NCBI GenBank assembly: GCA_019637265.1
Contig: JAHBVY010000001.1
Coordinates: forward strand, 186,001-250,000
Direction of reading: 5' to 3'
DNA: 64,000 nt
Source: Polyangiaceae bacterium
Lineage (GTDB): Bacteria > Myxococcota_A > Polyangia > Polyangiales > Polyangiaceae
Position 1 is the first letter of the stretch. Each line of letters begins with the position of its first letter. Positions 1 to 8,389 of this stretch are shown here, piece by piece. A model generated the notes under the pieces. It saw nothing but the letters and a program-made list of their open reading frames with translations. It ran no database searches and was not told the origin of the DNA. The position numbers were made by a program, and so were the translations under genes.

Positions 1-76
1 GGGCGTCCGTGAAGGCAGGGCGTTCGTGAATCCAGCAGATCGCGCCCGTAAAATCTCGAGGCGCCGCACGAGTCGC

Positions 77-105
77 TTGACAGAGTCGAGGAAGGCTCCT
101 AAGAA
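77..105 (+). promoter_or_regulatory. Sigma70-type promoter of tRNA-Gly
   Basis: A perfect -35 hexamer TTGACA (77-82) is followed after 17 nt by TAAGAA (100-105). The predicted start, about 112, is some 20 nt before the tRNA. Hexamers and spacing are seen directly; the use of housekeeping sigma factor is inference. Confidence 0.7.
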
Positions 106-130
106 TGCGCTCCCTCCCTGGTGGAGGGCT

Positions 131-205
<75 letters not shown>

Positions 206-225
206 GAGGGCAGGCATGGGGAGGG

Positions 226-362
226 CAGGCACGGGGGCCTGCCCCTGCGGGTTTGGCTGAACGTCAGCTGACCTGACGAGGTGTCACGCAGCGCCGTGAA
301 GAGGGCACAGGCACGGGGGCCTGCCCCTACGGGTTTGGTTGAACGTCAGCTAGCCTGATGAG
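226..362 (+). repeat. Two direct copies of a 55-bp palindrome-containing repeat
   Basis: Copies at 226-280 and 308-362 differ at only a few positions. Each consists of CAGGCACGGGGGCCTGCCCC, then CGGGTTTGG, then TGAACGTCAGCT and CCTGA. The first part contains the inverted repeat GGGGGCCTGCCCC; the last part belongs to the GTCAGC-type palindromes scattered over the window. A further copy of the first part, in reverse orientation, lies at 33511-33546. The pair fills the gap between tRNA-Gly and the antiporter gene. Confidence 0.85.
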
Positions 363-374
363 GCGCCGTGAGCC

Positions 375-1682
375 TCAGTGCCCTGGCTCGGGCTCCGGCT
401 CCTCGGGGCTCTGGGCGCTCTCCGCGGCGATGCGCCGGATCAGGCGCCCCACGGTCAGGCCCTGCACCACCACGCTGAAGATCACGATGACGTAGGTCAC
501 CGTGAGCACCGCGGCGCGGCCGTCGAACTCAGGCAGCTTCATCGCCAGCGCGACGCTCACCCCACCCTTGAGCCCGCCCCAGGTGAGCACCCGGATGGCG
601 CCGGTGTCGATGCTGCGGCGTGATCGAAGCACGAGGATGGGCAGCCCCACCCCGACCCAGCGCGCGAACAGCACCACCACCACCAGGATGCCGCCCGCCT
701 CCAGGTACAAGAGCCGCGAGTCGATCGCGAAGATCTCGAGGCCGATGAGCAGGAACAAGAGCGCGTTGAGCGTCTCGTCGATGAAGGTCCACACGATGTC
801 GAGGTCGCGCGCCGCGCGCTCGCTCAGCGCGTGGCGCCCGCGGTTGCCGATGAACAGGCCCGCTGCCACCGCCGCGAGCGGCGCCGAGACGTGCGTCTTC
901 GAGGCGATGAGCCCGATCGCGAACACGGTGGCGACGGACACCAAGATCTCGAGGCTCGGCTCATCCATGGTGCGCAGCGCGCGCGCACACACCCAACCCG
1001 AGCCCAGCCCGAGCGCGATGCCGCCCACCACCTCTTGCACCAGGAGGCCGCCCACCTTGAGCGGGCTCATGGCCTCCTCCGTGGCCTCCGCGCTGCCCGT
1101 CGCCATCGCGACGCCGATGCCGAGCAGCACCGTGAACACCACCACCGCGGTGCCGTCGTTGAACAGGCTCTCGCCGATCACCTTGGTCTCCAGGCTCTTC
1201 GGCGCCTTGGCGGCCTTCATGATGCCGAGCACGGCGATCGGATCCGTGGGAGAGATCAAGGCGCCGAACGCGAGGCACCACACCATGCTGATCGGCACGC
1301 CCAGCTGCTGGAACACGAAGTACGCCGCGACGCCCGACACCGCCGTGCTGATCAGCACGCCGACCGACGCCAGCGTGACGATGGAGGCGTAGTGCTGCTT
1401 GAGCCGACTGAGGTCGGTGTGGAGCGCGCCCGCGAACAAGAGCAAGGTGAGCATCCCGGTGAGGACGGTGTCCGCGAAGTTGATCGAGAGCACCGCCTCC
1501 CGCGCCACCTCCGCCAGCTTCCAGTTGGGGATCAGCTGGTCCACCCCGAGCACCGCCAGCGACGCGAGCAAGCCGCTCAAGAGCAGGCCGATCGCGAACG
1601 GCAGCTTCAAGAGGTGGTAGTTCAGGAACCCGAAGGTCGCGGCCAAGATCAGCAGGATGGCGGTGGCGTTCAGGATCTCCAT
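375..1682 (-). CDS. CPA1-family Na+/H+ antiporter (NhaP type)
   Basis: The 435-residue inner-membrane protein has about 12 hydrophobic helices. It should exchange external protons for cytoplasmic Na+ (or K+) and so serve pH and salt homeostasis. Diagnostic CPA1 signatures are ISPTDPIAV near residues 143-151 and ESLFNDGTAVVVF near 171-183, whose Asn-Asp pair is the ion-binding site in this family. The usual long cytoplasmic tail is absent: only about 20 Glu/Pro-rich residues follow the last helix. The start is an ATG with no convincing ribosome binding site. It is a single gene, separated from the next by 260 nt of repeats. The cation is not predictable from sequence. Confidence 0.9.
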   Translation of the reverse strand: MEILNATAILLILAATFGFLNYHLLKLPFAIGLLLSGLLASLAVLGVDQLIPNWKLAEVAREAVLSINFADTVLTGMLTLLLFAGALHTDLSRLKQHYASIVTLASVGVLISTAVSGVAAYFVFQQLGVPISMVWCLAFGALISPTDPIAVLGIMKAAKAPKSLETKVIGESLFNDGTAVVVFTVLLGIGVAMATGSAEATEEAMSPLKVGGLLVQEVVGGIALGLGSGWVCARALRTMDEPSLEILVSVATVFAIGLIASKTHVSAPLAAVAAGLFIGNRGRHALSERAARDLDIVWTFIDETLNALLFLLIGLEIFAIDSRLLYLEAGGILVVVVLFARWVGVGLPILVLRSRRSIDTGAIRVLTWGGLKGGVSVALAMKLPEFDGRAAVLTVTYVIVIFSVVVQGLTVGRLIRRIAAESAQSPEEPEPEPGH

Positions 1683-1807
1683 GAAGCGCTATGGATCTTC
1701 AAGGAGGGGCCACGGCGCAAGGCCGCCGCGCGTTTTTTGCGCGGACGGGTTTCCACAGGCTTTTTTAGGGGCTTGCGCGGCTGTGAGCCAGCGCGCCGCC
1801 GCAGAGC

Positions 1808-1826
1808 GTGGTGCCGTCCAACCCCC
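1808..1826 (+). repeat. GTGCCGTCCAACCCCC dispersed element
   Basis: Matches the element at 19005-19035, 52441-52466 and, reversed, 62774-62800 and (partly) 10974-10990. It lies in the 263-nt gap between the antiporter and SpoT. No gene could be supported in that gap. Confidence 0.7.
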
Positions 1827-1865
1827 AAGAACCCCAGTGACCAAGCCCGCAGCCCGCCCAAGCCC

Positions 1866-1892
1866 GGTAGGGGCGGGTTTCAAACCCGCCCG
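1866..1892. repeat. REP-like palindrome, type 1 (GGCGGGTTTCAAACCCGCC)
   Basis: A near-perfect inverted repeat preceded by GGTAGG. Full or partial family members lie at 14248-14275, 18470-18505, 47642-47668 and 52350-52408. It sits 54 nt beyond the end of the (p)ppGpp synthetase gene. Confidence 0.88.
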
Positions 1893-1915
1893 TCAACCTG
1901 TTGTCTAACTCGTTC

Positions 1916-1930
1916 GTCAGCCTAGCTGAC
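1916..1930. repeat. GTCAGC-CTA-GCTGAC palindrome
   Basis: Six-base arms separated by CTA, 15 nt beyond the stop codon of the (p)ppGpp synthetase. It is a member of the short GTCAGC/GCTGAC family seen throughout the window. A role as transcription terminator is possible, but there is no T-tract. Confidence 0.7.
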
Positions 1931-1945
1931 ACGCGCGCCCGGCGC

Positions 1946-4105
1946 TCAAACGCGGTCCACCGAGACCACGCCGCGCACGCGCTGCAGCGCCTTCATCACG
2001 CGCTTCAGCTGCTCCAGGTCGCCCACCATGAAGGTGAAGATGTTCTGGGCGCGGCCGTCATCCGTCGCTCGACAGTTCGCCTCACTGATGTTGATCTTCT
2101 GCGCGCTGAAGGTCTCGCTCACCGTCGCCAAGATGCCCGGCGAGTGCTGGGTGGTCACGCGGATCTGCACCGGGCGCTGCACGCCGGAGCGCGTGTCCCA
2201 GCTCACGTCGATGCGGCGCTCCGGGTCGGTGTCGAAGGCCTTGATGCAGTCGCGGCGGTGGATGGTGACGCCGCGGCCGCGGGTGATGAAGCCGATGATC
2301 GGATCCCCCGCGACGGGGCTACAGCACTTGGCGTAGCGGATCAGGATGTCGTCGATGCCGCTCACGCGGATCCCGGTGTTGTCGCGGCGCGTGACCTTGC
2401 GCACCAGGCTCTCCACCATGGTGGTCTTGAGCTCCTTGGGCGCGGCCTCCTCACCGCCGGTGCGCTGCTTGACCAGCTGCACCACCTCATAGGCTTGCAG
2501 CTTGCCGTAGCCGATGGCGAGCAAGAACTCCTCCTGGGAGCCGAGCCGGTAGTGCTCGATGAGGCGCTTCAGCTCCTGATCGTTCTTGAGCAGGCGGGTG
2601 AGGCTCATGCCCGCGCCGTGGAGCTCCGTCTCCAGGAGCTCTCGCCCCAAGGCCAGGCTCCGGGTGCGCTGCTCGGCGCGTAAATAGCTGCGGATCCGCG
2701 TGCGCGCGCGGCTGGTGACGCAGGCGTCGAGCCAGTCGCGGTTCGGCTTCTGCGCGGGGGAGGTCATGATCTCCATCACGTCCCCGGAGCGGAGCTTGTA
2801 GCGAATGGGCACGATTTGCCCGTTGGCGCGCGCACCGGAGATGTGATTGCCCACCTCGGTGTGGATGGAGTACGCGAAATCGATCGGGGTGGCTCCGCGC
2901 GGAAACACCTCCACGTCCCCCTTTGGGGTGAACACGTACACCTCGTCAGGGAATAGATCGATCTTGACGCTCTCCAGGAACTCCGCTGGGTCCTTCAGGT
3001 TCCGCTGGTAGTCCGCTAGCTCGCGCAGCCAGTGGAAGCGTGCGGCGTCCTTCGGGTGGATGCCGCCGCTCACCCGCTCCTTGTATTGCCAGTGCGCGGC
3101 GACCCCGAGCTCGGCCACCCGGTGCATCTCATGGGTGCGGATCTGCACCTCGATGCGCTGCCGCCCGGGGCCCACCACCGTGGTGTGGAGCGACTGGTAC
3201 ATATTCGGCTTGGGCAGCGCGATGTAGTCCTTGAAGCGCCCGGGGATGGGCGTCCACTTGGAGTGGATGACGCCGAGACAGGCGTAGCAGTCAGCCACGC
3301 TCTCCACGCAGATGCGGAAGCCGATGAGATCGTACAGCTTCTCGAAGTCGCAGTTGTTCTGCTTTAGCTTGCGGGAAATGGAGTGGATGTGCTTCGCGCG
3401 GCCGCTCACGTCGGCGCCGAAGCCTTGCTCCGCCAGGCGCGACTGGATGGTGCGGCACACCCCCTCGATGTACCGTTCGCGCTCCTTACGGCTCATGTTG
3501 AGCTTGCCCTTGAGGTCCTCGTAGGCGACGGGCTCCGTGTAGCGGAAGGAGAGATCTTCCAGCTCAATCTTGATGCCGTGCATGCCCAGGCGGTTGGCGA
3601 GCGGCGCGTAGATCTCCATCGTCTCGCGGGCGATGCGCTCCTGGCTCTCGGGCTTCATGTGCTCGAGGGTGCGCATGTTGTCCAGGCGGTCACACAGCTT
3701 GACGAGCAGCACGCGGATGTCCTTCGACATCGCGACCACCATCTTGCGGAAGTTCTCCGCTTGGCGGTCCTCCTTGGAGGTGAAGTTGATTTGCCCAAGC
3801 TTGGTCACGCCATCGACCAAGTCCGCCACCTCCCCACCGAAGTCGCGGGCCAGCTCCTCCGTGGAGGTGTCCGTGTCCTCCACCACGTCGTGCAGCAGAC
3901 CAGCCACCACGCTGGCGGTGTCGAGCCGCAGGTCGGCGATGATGCCCGCCACCGACGCCGGGTGGACGAAGTACGGCTCGCCGCTCTTGCGCGACTGCTC
4001 CCGGTGCGCCCATTGCGCGTAGTCGTACGCCCGCCTGATGAGATCCACATCGGCGTTGGGGTGGTAGCTCGTGACTCGTTCGACCAGATCTTGCGCAGCC
4101 AGCAC
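1946..4105 (-). CDS. spoT: Bifunctional (p)ppGpp synthetase/hydrolase (RelA/SpoT family)
   Basis: The 719-residue cytoplasmic enzyme of the stringent response makes (p)ppGpp from ATP and GTP/GDP and degrades it. All domains are present in order. The HD hydrolase has its intact His-Asp pair at 72-73 (LLHDVVEDTDT). The synthetase spans about 240-350 (YDLIGFRI, then KDYIALPKPNMYQSLHT). The TGS domain is near 395-455, a conserved CC segment has YAKCCSPVAGD, and the ACT domain occupies the last 75 residues. The intact HD motif argues for a bifunctional Rel/SpoT rather than a synthetase-only RelA. Translation starts at GTG. It is divergent from hemW across a 323-nt gap. Confidence 0.95.
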   Translation of the reverse strand: MLAAQDLVERVTSYHPNADVDLIRRAYDYAQWAHREQSRKSGEPYFVHPASVAGIIADLRLDTASVVAGLLHDVVEDTDTSTEELARDFGGEVADLVDGVTKLGQINFTSKEDRQAENFRKMVVAMSKDIRVLLVKLCDRLDNMRTLEHMKPESQERIARETMEIYAPLANRLGMHGIKIELEDLSFRYTEPVAYEDLKGKLNMSRKERERYIEGVCRTIQSRLAEQGFGADVSGRAKHIHSISRKLKQNNCDFEKLYDLIGFRICVESVADCYACLGVIHSKWTPIPGRFKDYIALPKPNMYQSLHTTVVGPGRQRIEVQIRTHEMHRVAELGVAAHWQYKERVSGGIHPKDAARFHWLRELADYQRNLKDPAEFLESVKIDLFPDEVYVFTPKGDVEVFPRGATPIDFAYSIHTEVGNHISGARANGQIVPIRYKLRSGDVMEIMTSPAQKPNRDWLDACVTSRARTRIRSYLRAEQRTRSLALGRELLETELHGAGMSLTRLLKNDQELKRLIEHYRLGSQEEFLLAIGYGKLQAYEVVQLVKQRTGGEEAAPKELKTTMVESLVRKVTRRDNTGIRVSGIDDILIRYAKCCSPVAGDPIIGFITRGRGVTIHRRDCIKAFDTDPERRIDVSWDTRSGVQRPVQIRVTTQHSPGILATVSETFSAQKINISEANCRATDDGRAQNIFTFMVGDLEQLKRVMKALQRVRGVVSVDRV

Positions 4106-4214
4106 GGGTTTCTTGGGGGGTGAGGTGAGGGTGGCGCGCGGGCGGGAGCCGGCGCCAGGGGGGAGGTCTCGAGGTGGGCTCGTGCGCCTTCAGGGTGCTG
4201 AAGGAGCCAAGCCA

Positions 4215-4233
4215 GGGGGGTTGGGGGTTTGGC
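4215..4233 (-). repeat. 19-mer GCCAAACCCCCAACCCCCC (reversed)
   Basis: An exact copy of the 19-mer found at 31236-31254 (same orientation) and 17914-17932 (opposite), with variants at 20972-20990 and 23265-23281. It lies in the 323-nt divergent gap between SpoT and HemW (4106-4428). Apart from presumed promoters, nothing else could be recognised there. Confidence 0.8.
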
Positions 4234-4428
4234 AAGGCTCCGGTGAGCCCAAGCGCACAATCTAACACCGGTGCACTGTGCGGCCAACCGCCGCACCCGT
4301 GCTGCGCAGGCGCCTAGACTCCCCGCGCGCAGCGGCGCTGCCGTGAATGCGTCGAGGTGGGGCGAGCCGAGTAGCTTGTCGCGCCAACCACCTCAGGCGC
4401 GGGCGTCTCGTGTGCTAGCTGTGGCGCC

Positions 4429-5742
4429 GTGAGCGGTGCAACGGCCCAAGCGACGCCGCTCGGCGTGTACGTGCACTTCCCGTGGTGCCTCAAGAAGTGC
4501 CCTTACTGTGACTTCCTGAGCGTGGCGGAGCCGGAGGCGGATCGGATCCCTCACGAAGCCTACGCCGACCAGGTGCTGCGGGAGCTGGAGCGGCGTCTCA
4601 CGGTGGGGCTAGAGCCGGGTGCTCAGGGCGAGGCGCTCGAGCTGCGCTCGGTGTTCTTTGGCGGCGGCACACCGTCCTTGTGGGACAGCGCGGCGCTGGG
4701 GCGGGTGCTGCGGGGGATCCTCGAGCGGCTGCCGTGGCGGGAGCTGCCGGAGATCACCGTGGAGTGCAACCCCACCAGCCTCGACCTCGAGCGCGCCAAC
4801 CGGTTGGCGGACGTGGGCGTGAACCGCCTGAGCCTCGGCGTGCAGGGGCTGGAGGACGCGCGGCTCGAGTTCTTGGGGCGGCTGCACGACGGCGCGCTCG
4901 GGCTCCAGGCGGTGGCGGACGCGGTGGCTTCGCGGGTGCCGCGGGTGAGCGCGGATCTGATCTTCGGGGTGCATCGGCAGTCGCCCGAGGCGGCGCGCGC
5001 CGAGGTGCTGCGGCTCGCGGAGCTGGGGATCGAGCACCTGAGCGCCTACGCGCTGACCATCGAGCCAGGCACCCAGTTCGGTGCCCTGGCGCGCAAGGGG
5101 AGGTTGCCGCTGTTGGCCGAGGAGTCGGTGGCGGATAGCTTCCTCGCGGTGGAGCAGGCGCTCTCGGAGCGCGGCTTCGCGCACTACGAGATCAGCAACT
5201 ACGCGCGGCCTGGCGCCAGGTCGCAGCACAACCTCGGCTACTGGCGCGGCGCCCAGTACCTGGGGCTGGGTGTCGGCGCGTGGGGCACTGTCAGGGTATC
5301 TGAACATGCGGGGACGCGCGGTACTGTCAGCTTGGCTGATGGTACGCCTGGGGGCACTGCGCGGCTCGTGCGCTACCGCAACACGCCGTCGCCGGAGCGC
5401 TACCTCCGCGCGGATTTCAGCCAGCTCGACCCGCTCATGTCGCTCGGGGGCGCCTGCGCCTCGCGGCAGCCAAGCTCGGAGCTGATGAGCGAGCTGGAAG
5501 AGCTGAGCCCGGAGACGCAGGTGAGCGAGCGGCTGATGCTCGGCTTGCGGCTCGCGGAGGGCGTCGATTTAGAGCAGGTGGAGGCGGAGACGGGCGCTTC
5601 GGTGCTCACGGCCGAGCGGCGGCGCGCCGTCGAGCGACAGCTCGAACGCGGGGGGCTCGAGTGGCTCGAGGGAGGGCGCCGCCTCAGGATCCCGCGCGCC
5701 GCCTGGCTCCAGGCGGACGCGGTGATCGCTGACGTGATGTAG
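4429..5742 (+). CDS. hemW: HemW-like radical SAM protein (heme chaperone family)
   Basis: The 437-residue radical SAM protein has the HemW cluster signature CLKKCPYC (Cys 20, 24, 27) followed by DF. FFGGGTPSL then binds S-adenosylmethionine, and the SADLIFG strand and YEISNYARPG segments are typical of the HemN/HemW family. Family members insert or carry heme; many are mis-annotated as oxygen-independent coproporphyrinogen oxidase. The C-terminal third contains extra residues around 284-308 (GAWGTVRVSEHAGTRGTVSL), where typical HemW passes directly from the GLGAGA loop to the YxN segment. The DNA there contains the dispersed palindrome GTCAGCTTGGCTGA (5326-5339). The start is GTG with a TAG-type box 7 nt upstream and no ribosome binding site. 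Confidence 0.88.
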   Translation: MSGATAQATPLGVYVHFPWCLKKCPYCDFLSVAEPEADRIPHEAYADQVLRELERRLTVGLEPGAQGEALELRSVFFGGGTPSLWDSAALGRVLRGILERLPWRELPEITVECNPTSLDLERANRLADVGVNRLSLGVQGLEDARLEFLGRLHDGALGLQAVADAVASRVPRVSADLIFGVHRQSPEAARAEVLRLAELGIEHLSAYALTIEPGTQFGALARKGRLPLLAEESVADSFLAVEQALSERGFAHYEISNYARPGARSQHNLGYWRGAQYLGLGVGAWGTVRVSEHAGTRGTVSLADGTPGGTARLVRYRNTPSPERYLRADFSQLDPLMSLGGACASRQPSSELMSELEELSPETQVSERLMLGLRLAEGVDLEQVEAETGASVLTAERRRAVERQLERGGLEWLEGGRRLRIPRAAWLQADAVIADVM

Positions 5743-5762
5743 GCGCGCAGCGAGCGGCGCCC

Positions 5763-7433
5763 TCAGCCGAGGGCGAGCGCTTGGACGTCGCTCAGCGCCA
5801 GCCCGTTGGCGCCGATCAGATCCACCCCGTGGCTCAGGAACAGGGTGGCGGCGCTCGCGCTCCGTGCGTCCCCGTGCTGATCCAGCTCCCATTGGGCGTG
5901 CTCCACGAGGAGCGCCAGCGCCATGCTGCGCGCCAGGGTGAGCGCTGCGCGGCGCGCGCCCGCTTCAAATACGGGCGGTGTCCCCACGGCGCCCTTCAGC
6001 CAGGTGAGGGCGTGCTCCGCCCCTGCGATCGCCGCCTGGGCGACGGTCGTCAGGTGCGCGTCCTTGGCCGCCTCTGCGTGGCCGCGCACCTTCTCCAGGA
6101 ACAGGGAGGCCGCGTCCTCACGCTGCATGGCGCGGAACGCCTCCAAGCTCAGCACGTTCGTGGTGCCCTCCCAGATGCTGAGCACCTGCGCATCGCGCAG
6201 CAGCGCCGGGAGCCCGGTGTCCTCGATGTAGCCCGCGCCGCCGAAGCACTCGAGCACCTCGCTGGCGTGCGCCACCGCTTGCTTACCGGTGACGAGCTTC
6301 GCCAGCGGCTGCAGCACCGCGAGCACCCGGCGCGCGGCGTCCGGTAGCTCGCCGGTCTCGGCGCGGCCGAGCAGCCGCACCTCCTCGAACACCAGCTGGA
6401 ACGCCGCCTCATACTCGGCGCTGAGCCCCGCCAGGGTGTCCAGGTGCAAAGGCTTGTTGCTGAGCGGCGCGCCGAACGCCACCCGCCGCCGCGCGAAGTC
6501 GCGGGCGAGGGCGAGCCCGCGCCGCATGCCCGCCACCGACACCACCGCGTTCCAGGTGCGGGTGAGGTTGAGCATGTTCGCCATGTGGCGGATCCCCTGA
6601 TCGAGGCCCGCGAGCGGGACGGCGAAGGTGCCGTCCAGCGTGAGCTCGGCGGTGGGCAGGTGCTTCGTGCCGAGCTTCTCTTTGAGGCGGTTCACTGACA
6701 ATCCATTGAGGCGCCCCGCCGCGTCGCGCAGCTCCAGGAAGAACAGCGCGAGCCCGCGGCCGCCGGGCGGGTTGCCCTCGGGGCGCGCCAGGGTGAGCGC
6801 CACCTCGCTGGTGACCGCCGAGGTGAACCACTTGGTACCGTACAGGCGAAAGCCGCCGTCCACGGCGCGCGCCACCGTCTCGCTCAGGCCCACGTCGGAG
6901 CCGCCGGTCCGCTCCGTCATCCACTGCCCGCTGGTCCACGCCTGGTCCGGGTCGCGGCTGATGAGGTGCGGGAGCACGCGCCCCTTCAGCGCCGGCTCCG
7001 CCATCAGCTCCAAGGTGCGCGCGGCGCCGTCAGTCATCGCGAGCGGACAGCTGTAGGTCTGAGTGGAGGGCGCGAACAAGTACACCGACGCGAACTGCAC
7101 CAGCCGCGAGTCGCCGCCGTGCTCGCGTTCGTACGCGATACTGACCAAGCCTTGCTCCGCCGCGACTCGCGCGTACTCGCGCCATGCCGCGCTGACCTCC
7201 ACTTGGTCCACGCGGTTGCCCCACGGATCCCACTGAGTGAGCGCCGGCTCCGAGAGGCGATGCTCGATGCTCAGCTGGTAGAGGCGCCCTGCGGCGAGCT
7301 CACCGAGGTGCTGCAGGCCTGGTGTCACCTTCGCGTGGACGTCGGCCGGGAGGTGACGCTCCAAGTAGCGGGTGAGGACGCGGTCGTCTTCGAATTGCGG
7401 CGCGAGCTCCGGGGGTGACTGGATGAAGGCCAT
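5763..7433 (-). CDS. Acyl-CoA dehydrogenase family protein (AidB-like)
   Basis: The 556-residue flavoprotein resembles the AidB branch of acyl-CoA dehydrogenases. It has a long N-terminal region (about 160 residues) before the FAD-binding part, then WMTERTGGSDVG near 180-191, the ECFGGAGYIEDTGLP loop, and IWEGTTNVLSLE near the C-terminal domain, which holds the usual catalytic Glu region. It should oxidise a CoA thioester or act in alkylation-damage defence like E. coli AidB; the substrate cannot be told. It converges with hemW, the stops being 20 nt apart. The ATG has TACATT 6 nt upstream and no ribosome binding site, so it may be leaderless. Confidence 0.88.
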   Translation of the reverse strand: MAFIQSPPELAPQFEDDRVLTRYLERHLPADVHAKVTPGLQHLGELAAGRLYQLSIEHRLSEPALTQWDPWGNRVDQVEVSAAWREYARVAAEQGLVSIAYEREHGGDSRLVQFASVYLFAPSTQTYSCPLAMTDGAARTLELMAEPALKGRVLPHLISRDPDQAWTSGQWMTERTGGSDVGLSETVARAVDGGFRLYGTKWFTSAVTSEVALTLARPEGNPPGGRGLALFFLELRDAAGRLNGLSVNRLKEKLGTKHLPTAELTLDGTFAVPLAGLDQGIRHMANMLNLTRTWNAVVSVAGMRRGLALARDFARRRVAFGAPLSNKPLHLDTLAGLSAEYEAAFQLVFEEVRLLGRAETGELPDAARRVLAVLQPLAKLVTGKQAVAHASEVLECFGGAGYIEDTGLPALLRDAQVLSIWEGTTNVLSLEAFRAMQREDAASLFLEKVRGHAEAAKDAHLTTVAQAAIAGAEHALTWLKGAVGTPPVFEAGARRAALTLARSMALALLVEHAQWELDQHGDARSASAATLFLSHGVDLIGANGLALSDVQALALG

Positions 7434-7641
7434 GGCGCGAATGTACCGTCATCACCCGCCGTGAGCGACCGCGAAGCGCTGCGCCGCTCTGTCGCAGGCG
7501 CTCCGCGCTGCGTTCTGGGCGGCGTCGAGCTCGGGGCTCGCGCCATGGGCTCGGTGTTTCAGTCATGCAATGGGGAGCGACGAACGGCGCGCCGTTCGTC
7601 GCTCGGGCGCTGGGTTACGCTTCGCGGGGCCTCGCGATGTT

Positions 7642-7667
7642 CCCCAACCCCCCCAAAAAACAGCCTG
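7642..7667 (-). repeat. A-tailed CCAACCCCCCC-AAAAAA element
   Basis: Reads CCCCAACCCCCCCAAAAAAC on the plus strand. Related elements lie at 11062-11080, 28142-28166, 44142-44172 and 46718-46746. On the minus strand it is a T-run about 50 nt beyond the stop of the membrane protein gene at 7717-8376, so a terminator role is possible. The rest of 7434-7716 holds no supported gene. Confidence 0.6.
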
Positions 7668-7716
7668 TGATGCCGAGCGACTGGGGCGGAGGACGCGCTC
7701 GCGTTCGAGGGTACAG

Positions 7717-8376
7717 TCAGCTTGGCTGAGCGAACTTGGCGATCACCTCTTCGCTCTGGAGCACGCGCCTCCCCCACACGTAGAAGCCCAAGAGCACGCC
7801 GGCCCACGCCACCGCGATCGCCGCGCCGACGATGAGGCCGACGAGCATGGTGGTGCTGAAGATGTTGCCGGGGTTGCCAGTGGTGGGCATGGCTGACGTG
7901 ATCTGTTCGGCGAAGCGTTGGAGCGCGCCGTAGCTGCGGATGCTGGTGAGCACCGCCCACAGCGCCTTGAACGCGGTGAGCGTCATCACCAGCGGGATCG
8001 CGGTGCCCGCGAGCAGCGCTCGCCCCCGCTCGAGGCCACGATGCGCGAGCCAGGCCGAGTAGGCGGTGAAGCCCTCGAGCCCGATCGTGATGAGGGCGAT
8101 CAAGGCGGCGACGACTGGCATCGAGACGTCGCGCAGGTCGTCCATCATCTGCTGTTGCGCGGCGGCGAACTCGGGGGTGACCCCTTGCTGTGGGGGCGTC
8201 AGCGCGGCGGTGTTCACGGCGGCGCTGAACAGCGTCGAGAAGCCGCCGAGCACGCCCAGGCCCGAGAACACCAAGAGGAGGATGACGACCAGGCTGAGGT
8301 GACGCTCGCGACCTCCCGGCGCAGGCGGCGTGGGCGGGTTCTCGGGCGGCGCGTAGACGTCCTCGGGCGTTGCCAT
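7717..8376 (-). CDS. Small multi-spanning membrane protein, unknown function
   Basis: A 219-residue protein with a short Pro-rich cytoplasmic N-terminus (APPENPPTPPAP) and four hydrophobic helices, near residues 30-52, 90-112, 130-150 and 180-203. No family recognised. The chosen start gives MATPEDVY and has TAGCGT 7 nt upstream, matching the leaderless pattern; longer versions would run into the neighbouring gene. The stop codon lies inside a GTCAGC-TTG-GCTGA palindrome (7716-7730), giving the C-terminal residues AQPS. It overlaps no neighbour; the dihydrouridine synthase on the same strand ends 13 nt before its start. Confidence 0.8.
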   Translation of the reverse strand: MATPEDVYAPPENPPTPPAPGGRERHLSLVVILLLVFSGLGVLGGFSTLFSAAVNTAALTPPQQGVTPEFAAAQQQMMDDLRDVSMPVVAALIALITIGLEGFTAYSAWLAHRGLERGRALLAGTAIPLVMTLTAFKALWAVLTSIRSYGALQRFAEQITSAMPTTGNPGNIFSTTMLVGLIVGAAIAVAWAGVLLGFYVWGRRVLQSEEVIAKFAQPS

Positions 8377-8389
8377 GGGTGGCACGCTA

